From: Mucidula mucida
Taxonomy: Eukaryota; Basidiomycota; Agaricomycetes; Agaricales; Physalacriaceae
Length of the DNA: 15,830 nucleotides
Assembly (NCBI GenBank): GCA_015501055.1
Contig: JADNYV010000774.1
Coordinates: forward strand, 1-15,830
Direction: 5' to 3'
Shown: positions 1 through 7,529 of the stretch, piece after piece
Position numbering within the stretch: position 1 is the first letter of the stretch
How the letters are laid out: each line of letters begins with the position of its first letter
The notes under the pieces: generated by a model
The model's database searches: none
What the model was told of the DNA's origin: nothing
What the model saw: the letters and a program-made list of their open reading frames with translations, nothing else
Program-made: the position numbers and the translations under genes

Positions 1-1730
1 CTGATGTAGTCGAGTTAGTAGAAGCACGTCGGGGTTGCATTTTGCGAGGGCGAGATGGGATAGCCGTGAAACGATCGCTGAGGGACAAATCATGCGAGTT
101 GGATCGGTCCAACAGACTCTTCTGCTCTTTTGAGGAAGAGATTTTTCGAACTCGCGTGGTGTCTGCCTTACGCGATGAGCGCGGCCCCCTAGGGATGCGG
201 CTCATAGAGCGATCCATCTGATGATTCGGAGTAGGTGCAGTAACCATGACTGTGGTAGGGACGGTCATGATGACCTTGATCTTCCGAGAATCCTCTGTCT
301 GCTCAGCAGGTGCATTCGAATGAAGGGATTGTTGAACGGATGGTTCAAGAGCAACTGCTGGTCGATTGTCGGTGCGGTAAGCTGCCGTAAATGGATCTGA
401 TTCTTGGGTATCGCAAGAATGGGGTATCGCTGAGTGACGCGAGTTGAGTGAGATGGCGTCAAAGGAAGTATCGGTGGAGAAACGTGACGGAGGAATACCA
501 TGAGCGGACGAGGGCGTACTGAAAGCACTCGGGGGCTCGGGAAGCGGGCGATCGAAGTCATCGACGAAGCGAGAGCGACGTTTATCTGTCAAGAAGCCAA
601 AGACCTCAGAGGCACGTCGGGGCGTCGTAGGATCAGCGGCTTCGTATGTGTACTGTTTCAGTACTGAGCCTTCTGAAAGCGAAGTGACATCTGATGTACT
701 GCTTAACTCGACGCTCATGGAAGATATGGTACGGTTGCGAATCATGTCCGTGGAGTGATCGTAATCTGAAGAGAGCGTGATGTCCGTATGGACGCTGGTA
801 GTGGGTTCGTAAACATTTGGAAGAATGGGGGTCTCGGGTCCGAACGAAGTAATCGAGGACGAGTCTGAATGAGAGACATTTTCCCTTTGAGTAGAACATG
901 AGGTGCTGATCCTTGAGCTCATGAGAAAAACTTACCCAAGGAACCGTTCTGCCCAAGATATATCGCCCTCGCAGGCGCTAGTCTGGCGACGGTGCCGGTC
1001 TTTCGATGGTGTACCAAGAAGTTGGCGCAAGGTAGAACCATTTCTGCGACACTGAGCCCTCCCCTCCATAGTGGGAGAAGGTATGGGAATGTCGACGGTC
1101 GACACTCTATTCTGACTGGGGGTAGCGGTAGGGGAAGGGGATGAATTGGAGAAGGCTTGGTCTGGCAGACGCCCGTGCTCGTCATAAAGTTCCAAAAGAC
1201 TGGCGACAGAGGGATCTGAGCGGAGACGAATGACAGCAGTAGTATCCTGAGGTTGAGATTCAAGACGTTGGCGACGCGCACGAGGCGTGACGACGTCGTC
1301 CGCGTCGTCACTCGAGCTGCCGTATGCCGATGTTGTTGAACCAATGTAACGTTCCTTCTGATGAACTGTTACTTTGTACGTTCCGCGGGAGACGCTGCCG
1401 CTCCTCAAACTCAAAGACGAGCCTGTCGGAGTTCTGAGGACTCTGTCAATCGGATGGGCTACAATCATAAATCAGTCGCCAGTTGAGTTGGTTCACTTTG
1501 TACTCACGAAGCGGTGGCAACTCGCTGCAGTCCATTTCGGCCACGACGGCATAACGGGCAGAAGAGGACCTTAGCAGCCTGTTGGCAACTGCTTCGGCCT
1601 CCTCCTCTGTAGCGGGAGGGTGATAGCGAAAGTCCATGTTGAGACCAGGATCATCTGTGTTCGTCTCTGTGCGTTTCTGTTTGCGACCCTTCTTGCCTCC
1701 GAGCGAAAGAAAGCGTTTGAAGAAGCCCAT
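1..1730 (-). CDS. Ser/Pro-rich protein of unknown function, 5' part; 3' end outside window
   Basis: I do not recognise a named family. The proposed exons are 1730-1508, 1458-936 and 884 to beyond base 1, about 543 codons in the window with no stop. Intron 1 (1507-1459, 49 bp) is GTGAGT...TAG. Intron 2 (935-885, 51 bp) is GTAAGT...AAG; it was chosen because it keeps frame and opens a stop-free frame to the window edge. The N-terminus is strongly basic (residues 1-20, with KKGRKQKR), followed by an acidic Glu-rich helix-like stretch and the motif RLLRSSSARYAVV near residues 52-64. The rest is rich in Ser, Thr, Pro and Arg, low in hydrophobics, without membrane segments or a signal peptide, so it is probably largely disordered and a likely phosphorylation target (inference). 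The start is the first Met, 147 bp from the LTR of the neighbouring retrotransposon. Sequence and frame are seen; function is unknown. Confidence 0.8.
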
Positions 1731-1877
1731 TGTTATGTTTGTTTATCGTTAAAGAAATGAGTGTCGTGCGTGTCTTGCGTCTTGGTCGTCGAACGAAGGA
1801 ATCAACCACCAAAGTCCCGATTTGGCAATTCGAATAAGTCAGTATACCACGTGACCGGGATTCTCGGCGTTTGCCGC
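1731..1877 (-). promoter_or_regulatory. Remaining native upstream region of the unknown gene, with CACGTG
   Basis: These 147 bp lie between the start codon of the minus-strand unknown gene and the LTR. They hold one palindromic CACGTG (1848-1853), the core recognised by bHLH factors such as Cbf1 or Pho4 in fungi, about 118 bp from the ATG. The stretch next to the ATG is A/T-rich on the coding strand. Before the insertion this DNA was continuous with the 27 bp now found at 7057-7083, giving one divergent promoter. Use of the E-box is inferred only. Confidence 0.4.
1873..1877. repeat. Target site duplication GCCGC, left copy
   Basis: The five bases GCCGC directly flank the left LTR and recur exactly at 7052-7056 next to the right LTR. 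A 5-bp duplication is the usual footprint of Ty1/copia integrase. It shows that the element inserted as a unit and has not recombined with another copy. Confidence 0.95.
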
Positions 1878-2142
1878 TGTTAGGAACTAGGCAGGGTGTA
1901 AGTATCAATGTATTCTCAGTACGTCGTAGCTGTACTATACCTAGGCAGGGTGTAAGTATCAATGTATTCTACAATGTATAGTCAGCCTAGGTCCAATGTG
2001 ATTCGCAGCGAGTGGCTTACCTCAGTACGTCGTAGCTGTACTGAGGAAAGCCCAACACGCGCATGTTCCTTTCATCTCGTCGCGTCGATATCTCCGCTAT
2101 CTCCGTTCCTCCGAAATCTCCGTGTTGCTCTTCACCACGACA
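1878..2142 (-). repeat. 3' LTR of the copia element (265 bp)
   Basis: Read on the element's strand it begins TGTCGTGG and ends CCTAACA, the usual TG...CA ends. It matches 6787-7051 at every position I compared (constant offset 4909). Inside it, a 30-bp unit occurs twice (1887-1916 and 1941-1970) and a 22-bp unit occurs twice (1915-1936 and 2021-2042). The second 22-bp copy sits in a hairpin whose 9-bp arms are CCTCAGTAC and GTACTGAGG (2020-2046). These repeats may be promoter or processing elements (inference). Confidence 0.97.
1887..1970. repeat. Internal 30-bp direct repeat within the LTR
   Basis: The unit beginning CTAGGCAGGGTGTAAG occurs at 1887-1916 and 1941-1970, 54 bp apart and identical; the same pair is in the other LTR at 6796-6825 and 6850-6879. 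It overlaps a second, 22-bp repeat built on CAGTACGTCGTAGCTGTACT. The doubling looks like a segmental duplication inside the LTR. Confidence 0.9.
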
Positions 2143-2151
2143 CTCCTCCTC
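2143..2151 (-). other. Polypurine tract next to the 3' LTR
   Basis: On the element's strand the purine run GAGGAGGAG lies immediately before the 3' LTR, where the plus-strand DNA primer is expected. The Gag-Pol stop codon TGA (2152-2150) overlaps its first bases, so no spacer exists between coding sequence and primer. Assignment rests on position and composition. Confidence 0.85.
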
Positions 2152-5100
2152 AACGCGGAGAGGGTACAATTCCCATCCAACCTCTCATCTTTTCGAACAC
2201 CGTGGTTGGCAGCGCCTTTGTGAAAGCATCCGCAACATTGTCCTTGGTGGGTACATCAACGAAGTGGACAATGCCTCGTTCGCTGCACTCTCGGCTGTAG
2301 TGATGTTGGACTTCGATGTGCTTGACTCTTTGGTGGAACGACGGGTCTTCGGTGAGGATTCTGGCGCCGCGGTTATCGATGAAGATGACAGTTGGATTCT
2401 TCTGTTCCTGGTTCAGGCCTTGTAGAAGGTTTCGGATCCAGACTGCCTCTTTTGTTGCCGGCGCCGCTGCCATATATTCTGCTTCTGTGGACGACGTCGC
2501 CGTTGTAGCTTGCTTTTTCGACATCCATGAAACAAGGCCCGATCCCAGGGAGAAGCAGTAGCCGGAGACTGATCGTCGCGTATCCGGGCAGTTAGCGTAA
2601 TCGGAGTCGGTAAATCCGGTGAGTCGCGCTACGTTTTCTCCACCCAGTTCCAGCTCGAAGTCTCGTGTACCTTTTAGGTACTTGACAACGTGCAGCGCCG
2701 CTTTCCAGTGCGTTTCTCCGTGTCCGCTGTTGAAACGACTGAGCGTGCTTACAGCATGCATGATATCGGGACGAGTGGATATTGCGAGGTACATGAGGAC
2801 ACCCACAAGCTGGCGGTATGGCTGCTTTGCGGCTTGACGTCCCTCCTCCTCAGATTGTGGGAGGTCTCGTTTGGTGAGTCGTGTATTAGGTGGAAGAGGT
2901 GTTTTGGTTGGGTTCGCGTCGGCGCAGTTGAACTCTCTGATGATGCGATCGATAAGCGCCTTCTGTGAGAGATAGACCTTCTTCTTCTCTCTGTCGCGAC
3001 GGACGGCCCACCCAATAACGAAGTTCGCGTCGGCTCTGGATATCTGCCATTTTGACTGTAGCTCCTCTTCAAATCGGACTTCCTCCTCCGCACTGCTTGC
3101 GGCTACGGTGAAGTCGTCGACATGGACAGCTGCAAATATGGTACCGGACTCGCGTTTCCGATAGTAGATGCAGTGCTCGACGCTAAGCTGAGTGAATCCT
3201 AGTTCCTTCATTGTTGCGTCCATTGTCTTGTTCCAAATTCGCCCGCCTTGCTTCATGCCATACAATCCCTTCTTCAGTTGCCATACCCAGTCCTCCTTTC
3301 CAGCTTCCTCGAAACCCTTTGGTTGTTCCATCCAGGTGGTTTCGTCGAGGTCGCCGTATAGGTACGCCGTCTTCACATCGAGTTGTGTGAGTTCGTAATC
3401 GAGAGCACCGGCTAGGTGGAAAAGGACGCGTAGGGACTCTGCACGAGCTGTTGGTGAGGTTGTCTTTGTGTAGTCCTTCCCATATATCATTTCGAACCCA
3501 CGCAGAACATACCTCGCCTTGTACCTTGACACATTGCCAAGTGCGTCGCGTTTTGTTCTGAAGACAAACTTGCCCCGCATCACTTTGCGGCCTTTTGGGA
3601 CAGTGGATCGTGGAACAAGATCATAGACACCCATGTCTTGGATGGATTTGAGCTCCTCCTGAATCGCGGCATGCCACTCTGCAGATTGGTCGCTCTCCAG
3701 CGCTTCTTTCGTTGACTTGGGCTCTTCTGGGAATTCGAGATTGATATTTTCATCTTCAGTTAACGTGGCGAGGACGATCCCGTCAATCAGTGCGTGAACA
3801 TCGTCTTCGTTTGGGATGTGTTCTTGACGTGCGCGTTTTCTTGCTTCTCGATCAGCGCGGAGCCTGTTCCCCGCGTCAGTAGACTCCCTGACTGCCTTCC
3901 TGATACGTTCTTCGAGTCCTGCTTGCTTCTCTCTTTGACTCCTGCGGGGTATTCGGACATCTGGATCGGGATCGGAAACATTGCCGCCGTCTTCTCCTAG
4001 ATTGTCTTCGTCTTCCTCGCCATCGCTGCTGTCATCATCTTCGTCTTCATCATCACTCTCTTCAATCAGTACGGGCATCTTGTCCTCGTCATCATCATCA
4101 TCATCGGCATTGACTATGCGTCCGGGCTGTAGTGGCGTTGCGTGTTTCTGGTGCGACTCGATAAACTCGACGTGGTATGACGTGACTACACGATGTGTCT
4201 GTCGATGGTAGCAGATGTAAGCTTTTGAGTTGGACGAATACCCAATTAGCTGACACTCGAGTGAACGGTCATAGATCTTGGGGTTGTGCTTGTTCTGGAT
4301 CAGAACGAATGCCTTGCACCCTATCTCGCGGAGATGCGCCAGGTTTGGTTTGACGCCGTACCATGCTTCATATGGAGTCATTTTGTTCTGGTACGTCGTC
4401 GGACGTCTCTGCGCCACATAACCCGCGGTCTCCACAAAATAGTCCCATAGATATGCCGGTGCTTTGCACTCTGCCATCATTGCTCTTCCCAGTTCGAATA
4501 CTGTGCGGTGACGGCGTTCAGCAATACCGTTGTGCGCGGAAGTGTATGGTGCGGTGACTTGCAGTTTTGTGCCGGTTTTTGCTAACCAGTCGCGCATTTG
4601 GTCGCTTTTTAGTTCGCCTCCGTCGGTTCTGTATATGCCGACCTCTTCATTGCACTCGAGCTTCCTCTCCTTCTCCCATCTTTGAAGTTCAGAGAACGCC
4701 TGGTCTTTCGTTCGCAACGGTATGCACCACGTCATGTCTGTATATTCATCGACTAGTTCCATTGAATAACGATTGTGTCGCTTGGATTCTACCGCCTCCG
4801 GCCCCGTAAGATCAACACATACGACTCCCAGCTTTCGCTTTGACCGCTCATTCTCCCTTGTTTTGGCCACGGGCGTGCGTGTCTGCTTTCCAAGAATGCA
4901 AGATTCGCATGAGGGTGGGTTTTCGGAGAAGTCGACTGGCATACCTTTTGCCATAGCGCGTTGGGCCATCTTCTTGATTGTGGAGATGCCGATATGGCCG
5001 AGGCGTCCATGCCAGGTGCGAAGGTTAGCCGTGTTTGTGTTGGCATTGGCTGCGGCGGCAATGGGATTGGAAGTGGGTGCTGTCTTGGTGACAGTGTGCT

Positions 5101-6649
5101 TGACACGGGGAAGTATTGCGCCGTTTAGAGTGTACAGCTTCTTGCTGTGGCGAGTTCCCGTCGCGACGACTGCTTTGCTGGTCTTGCTCCTAATACAGAA
5201 TCCAGCATCGTCGAAGTCGGCGGTATAGCCGTTGTCGCAGATCTTGCCAATGGACATGAGTCGGATTGTCGCCTGAGGAACGTATAAGACATCGCGGAGG
5301 ATGAGAGTGGCGCCTTTCGCCTGGCGGATGTGGATGTCTCCGATGCCCCTTGCCTCGATGTAGTTTCCTCCGACGCCCCAGATTTTCTGTGGTGGGATGG
5401 CATGTAGAGTGTGAAAATCTTCGCGTACTGGCGAGACGTGTACCGTCGCTCCTGAGTCCCCGGCAAAAGGTCCACAGTCTGCAATATTGAGTACGGTGTA
5501 CTGATTCGTCTGAAGGGCGACGGGTGTACTAGCATCGTCGACGGTGTAGCCCGGTTTCAGATGGTGCTTCCAATCAATGGACACTCTGGCGACGTCGGCG
5601 AGCATAGAAAACTCGGACGACTCAGAGCCACGACGTGCGTGTTGGGCGGCGTATATCTCCTCGAGCTCGGAGTTTGGTGTCACAAACGCGGTGGCGGCTG
5701 TTTGCTCCTCCTCGACCATGGTAAAGTAGACGGTTTTACCGGCGGAGTCTTTGAACGCGAACCGTGGCTTGTTTGGATCTGGCGGTTTGGGAGTTGACGT
5801 AGTTGTGTTGGCAGAGGAGGAAGGAGAGGGGGAGGGGGAGTTCTTCTCGCGTCGCGCAGCCCTCTTCTTCAACACCTCATCACGTTTGCCTTCCATGGCC
5901 CCGCCTCTTCCCCAGCATTCATCCGTTCTGTGACGACCTCCACATGTCTCACATAGACCGTTCTGCCCATGAGTGTGGCCCTTGCCTTTGCTGTGCGACT
6001 TCTGTGTCAGCGCCGCATTCGCTTTCTCCTCTTCCGCCTCCTTCTTTAGCTCGTCCTTCAGACGCAGGGTCTCCTTCTCGAGTGACGCGACGATATCGGC
6101 GGCAGTGGACTTGTCGTTGTCTTCGTGCTTCTCGCGGACGTGTTTGAGATCCGAACACAGGGCGCGAAGTAGGACGACGCGCGCCAGCGTTTCCGCATCA
6201 AGAGTGCCGATCTCGAAGATCTGCTTGCAGATGTCACGGACTCTATTCGCGGTGGTGACCATGTCTTCGTCGCGGTAGATGTTGGCGGATAGGGCGTCGT
6301 CTAAGAGGGAGGGCTGAGTTGACGATTTCTGTCTGTGGCGTTTTTCGAGCTCCTTCCAGATCTCGTTCGCGGTTGTGCACTTGCAGTTGTCGCGCAGGTA
6401 GTCTCTCTCCGAGGCAGCAATGTTCATGCGAATCATCGCTTGCGCAATACTGTCATTCTTGGTCCAGATCGCGAGATTGGCTGCATCGGACGCGTCGGGC
6501 TTCGATACGTCGCCGGTGACATACTCTTTGCTGCCGGCGATGAGGAACGCGTCGAGGGCGCTTTCGTTCCATCGGACGTAGTTCTTCTTGTTGAGGTCGA
6601 GGGCTTCTAGACCCGTTATCGTTTTAGCTTTGATAGCCTCGAGTGGCAT
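2150..6649 (-). CDS. Copia Gag-Pol polyprotein (Gag, protease, integrase, RT, RNase H)
   Basis: A single frame of 1499 codons encodes all proteins needed for copying and integration. Residues 1 to about 220 are Gag of the UBN2 type, followed by a CCHC knuckle at C233, C236, H240, C245. The aspartic protease has DSGA at 398-401. A GAG-pre-integrase HHCC module (WHGRLGH ... CESCILGK) leads into the integrase core with D613, D676 and E711. A long acidic Asp/Glu linker separates integrase from reverse transcriptase, whose catalytic box reads HVDD (1176-1179) instead of the usual YVDD. RNase H begins near TDSDY with D1348 and continues through SSTEAEY to the C-terminus. The start at 6649 has a good context (CACCATGC) and directly follows the leader. 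No frameshift separates Gag from Pol, normal for many copia elements. Family assignment is certain; activity is inferred. Confidence 0.98.
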   Translation of the reverse strand: MPLEAIKAKTITGLEALDLNKKNYVRWNESALDAFLIAGSKEYVTGDVSKPDASDAANLAIWTKNDSIAQAMIRMNIAASERDYLRDNCKCTTANEIWKELEKRHRQKSSTQPSLLDDALSANIYRDEDMVTTANRVRDICKQIFEIGTLDAETLARVVLLRALCSDLKHVREKHEDNDKSTAADIVASLEKETLRLKDELKKEAEEEKANAALTQKSHSKGKGHTHGQNGLCETCGGRHRTDECWGRGGAMEGKRDEVLKKRAARREKNSPSPSPSSSANTTTSTPKPPDPNKPRFAFKDSAGKTVYFTMVEEEQTAATAFVTPNSELEEIYAAQHARRGSESSEFSMLADVARVSIDWKHHLKPGYTVDDASTPVALQTNQYTVLNIADCGPFAGDSGATVHVSPVREDFHTLHAIPPQKIWGVGGNYIEARGIGDIHIRQAKGATLILRDVLYVPQATIRLMSIGKICDNGYTADFDDAGFCIRSKTSKAVVATGTRHSKKLYTLNGAILPRVKHTVTKTAPTSNPIAAAANANTNTANLRTWHGRLGHIGISTIKKMAQRAMAKGMPVDFSENPPSCESCILGKQTRTPVAKTRENERSKRKLGVVCVDLTGPEAVESKRHNRYSMELVDEYTDMTWCIPLRTKDQAFSELQRWEKERKLECNEEVGIYRTDGGELKSDQMRDWLAKTGTKLQVTAPYTSAHNGIAERRHRTVFELGRAMMAECKAPAYLWDYFVETAGYVAQRRPTTYQNKMTPYEAWYGVKPNLAHLREIGCKAFVLIQNKHNPKIYDRSLECQLIGYSSNSKAYICYHRQTHRVVTSYHVEFIESHQKHATPLQPGRIVNADDDDDDEDKMPVLIEESDDEDEDDDSSDGEEDEDNLGEDGGNVSDPDPDVRIPRRSQREKQAGLEERIRKAVRESTDAGNRLRADREARKRARQEHIPNEDDVHALIDGIVLATLTEDENINLEFPEEPKSTKEALESDQSAEWHAAIQEELKSIQDMGVYDLVPRSTVPKGRKVMRGKFVFRTKRDALGNVSRYKARYVLRGFEMIYGKDYTKTTSPTARAESLRVLFHLAGALDYELTQLDVKTAYLYGDLDETTWMEQPKGFEEAGKEDWVWQLKKGLYGMKQGGRIWNKTMDATMKELGFTQLSVEHCIYYRKRESGTIFAAVHVDDFTVAASSAEEEVRFEEELQSKWQISRADANFVIGWAVRRDREKKKVYLSQKALIDRIIREFNCADANPTKTPLPPNTRLTKRDLPQSEEEGRQAAKQPYRQLVGVLMYLAISTRPDIMHAVSTLSRFNSGHGETHWKAALHVVKYLKGTRDFELELGGENVARLTGFTDSDYANCPDTRRSVSGYCFSLGSGLVSWMSKKQATTATSSTEAEYMAAAPATKEAVWIRNLLQGLNQEQKNPTVIFIDNRGARILTEDPSFHQRVKHIEVQHHYSRECSERGIVHFVDVPTKDNVADAFTKALPTTVFEKMRGWMGIVPSPR

Positions 6650-6786
6650 GGTGGTGATAGAGAGGGATGTGAAAGAAGAAATAAGGTTTCTGGTGTTCGG
6701 CGCGCTCTGCGTGCACTGGGACGGCTAGTTCCTAACTGTAGAGTCGCTTCGTAGAGTCGATCCTTCAGCAGTATAAGCCCATAACC
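6650..6786 (-). promoter_or_regulatory. Retrotransposon leader between 5' LTR and Gag start
   Basis: This 137-nt untranslated leader holds the primer binding site at its start and, at 6725-6736, a segment (CTAGTTCCTAAC on the plus strand) that is the exact inverse of the LTR end at 6788-6799. The two arms enclose 51 nt containing the primer site. Between them GTAGAGTCG occurs twice (6738-6746, 6751-6759). A folded RNA controlling priming or packaging is plausible (inference). Confidence 0.75.
6777..6786 (-). other. Primer binding site, matching initiator tRNA-Met anticodon arm
   Basis: Directly after the 5' LTR, with no spacer, the element strand reads GGTTATGGGC. Its complement GCCCATAACC matches the anticodon arm of eukaryotic initiator tRNA-Met (CAT is the anticodon), not a tRNA 3' end. 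Drosophila copia and Candida Tca5 are known to use a cleaved half of this tRNA, so the same mode is inferred here. The match may extend two more bases by G-U pairs. Confidence 0.75.
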
Positions 6787-7051
6787 TGTTAGGAACTAGG
6801 CAGGGTGTAAGTATCAATGTATTCTCAGTACGTCGTAGCTGTACTATACCTAGGCAGGGTGTAAGTATCAATGTATTCTACAATGTATAGTCAGCCTAGG
6901 TCCAATGTGATTCGCAGCGAGTGGCTTACCTCAGTACGTCGTAGCTGTACTGAGGAAAGCCCAACACGCGCATGTTCCTTTCATCTCGTCGCGTCGATAT
7001 CTCCGCTATCTCCGTTCCTCCGAAATCTCCGTGTTGCTCTTCACCACGACA
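6787..7051 (-). repeat. 5' LTR of the copia element (265 bp)
   Basis: It is identical by eye to the 3' LTR and carries the same internal 30-bp and 22-bp repeats. It should contain the element's own promoter, directed leftwards, away from the DUF202 gene. Its right edge lies 32 bp before the DUF202 start codon, so it has displaced nearly all of that gene's promoter. Confidence 0.97.
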
Positions 7052-7056
7052 GCCGC
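7052..7056. repeat. Target site duplication GCCGC, right copy
   Basis: This exact copy of the GCCGC at 1873-1877 abuts the 5' LTR and marks the right insertion boundary. Confidence 0.95.
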
Positions 7057-7083
7057 TCCCCTCGTTCTGCTCCTGACGCATAC

Positions 7084-7529
7084 ATGGCGTCCATTGTAGA
7101 TCGCATCTTTGGCGTGAAATGCGTCGCCAACACAGGGAGTACAGCTAGAGACTTTTGCATGCTCGAGCGTAACATCCTATCTCATGTCAAGCTTGCCCTC
7201 CTGCTCTCCGTCCTATCTGCCTCCCTCCTACTCCAGACCCGCCTCGTCCCTTCCGAAGGCGAAGGCATAGGCGCATCTCACTATGGTGTTCCCCTGGCCA
7301 GTCTCCAATTTGCAGGAGCCCTTCTGTCAATTGCTGCTGGTATATGGGAATATCTCTCTGGGTGTAAAGACTTGCTTCGAATGAGTGCATTTCTTAGATC
7401 TCCCAAGTAAGTTGAGTGAACTTCTTCCCGAGTTACTTCCAACCATATGATAGTCCACACCTTGCAATTATGACCGTCGTCATCGCCGTCGTTTTTGTAA
7501 CATGCATCATACTTTTGGATCTCGAGTAG
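7084..7529 (+). CDS. DUF202 family small membrane protein (132 aa)
   Basis: Two exons, 7084-7406 and 7454-7529, join across a 47-bp intron (GTAAGT...TAG). The unspliced frame would stop at TAA inside the splice donor. The product has 132 residues. The motif RDFCMLERNILSHVKLAL (22-39) corresponds to the DUF202 signature, an Arg-rich stretch running into the first membrane helix. Three hydrophobic segments follow: about 36-54, 71-92 and 110-130; the third lies in exon 2 and supports the intron. The family is found in bacteria and fungi and its biochemical role is not settled; an organelle or vacuole membrane location is possible but not shown. The start Met is the first in frame outside the LTR. 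An in-frame run continues upstream into the LTR for 71 codons, but I regard that as chance. Only 27 native bases beyond the duplication remain upstream, so normal expression may be lost. Confidence 0.9.

Larger units (their letters stand above)
1878..7051 (-). mobile_element. Complete Ty1/copia LTR retrotransposon, recently inserted
   Basis: The element is 5174 bp long and is read on the minus strand. Its order is 5' LTR (7051-6787), primer binding site, leader, single Gag-Pol frame (6649-2150), polypurine tract, 3' LTR (2142-1878). The domain order protease, integrase, reverse transcriptase, RNase H defines Ty1/copia; Gypsy elements place integrase last. The LTRs look identical over 265 bp, the frame has no stop or frameshift, and the GCCGC duplication is perfect, so the copy is young and possibly still competent (inference). 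It splits the divergent promoter between the unknown gene at left and the DUF202 gene at right. The 3' LTR could drive read-out transcription into the left gene because both point the same way. Confidence 0.98.

Noticed and set aside
906..935. 30-bp intron option in the unknown gene
   Set aside because: Too short for this genome; it also leads into a frame that soon stops. The 51-bp option opens the frame to the window edge.
865..935. 71-bp intron option with a better-looking CAG acceptor in the unknown gene
   Set aside because: It joins the wrong frame, which ends at 633, while the AAG acceptor at 885 gives an open frame of nearly 300 codons.
1962..2300. Plus-strand open frame sharing its N-terminus with one at 6871-7410
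   Set aside because: The shared part is simply the duplicated LTR; the frame runs antisense to Gag-Pol.
2749..6158. Many short open frames on both strands within the retrotransposon
   Set aside because: All are shadows of the Gag-Pol frame, including Ser- and His-rich ones opposite the acidic linker.
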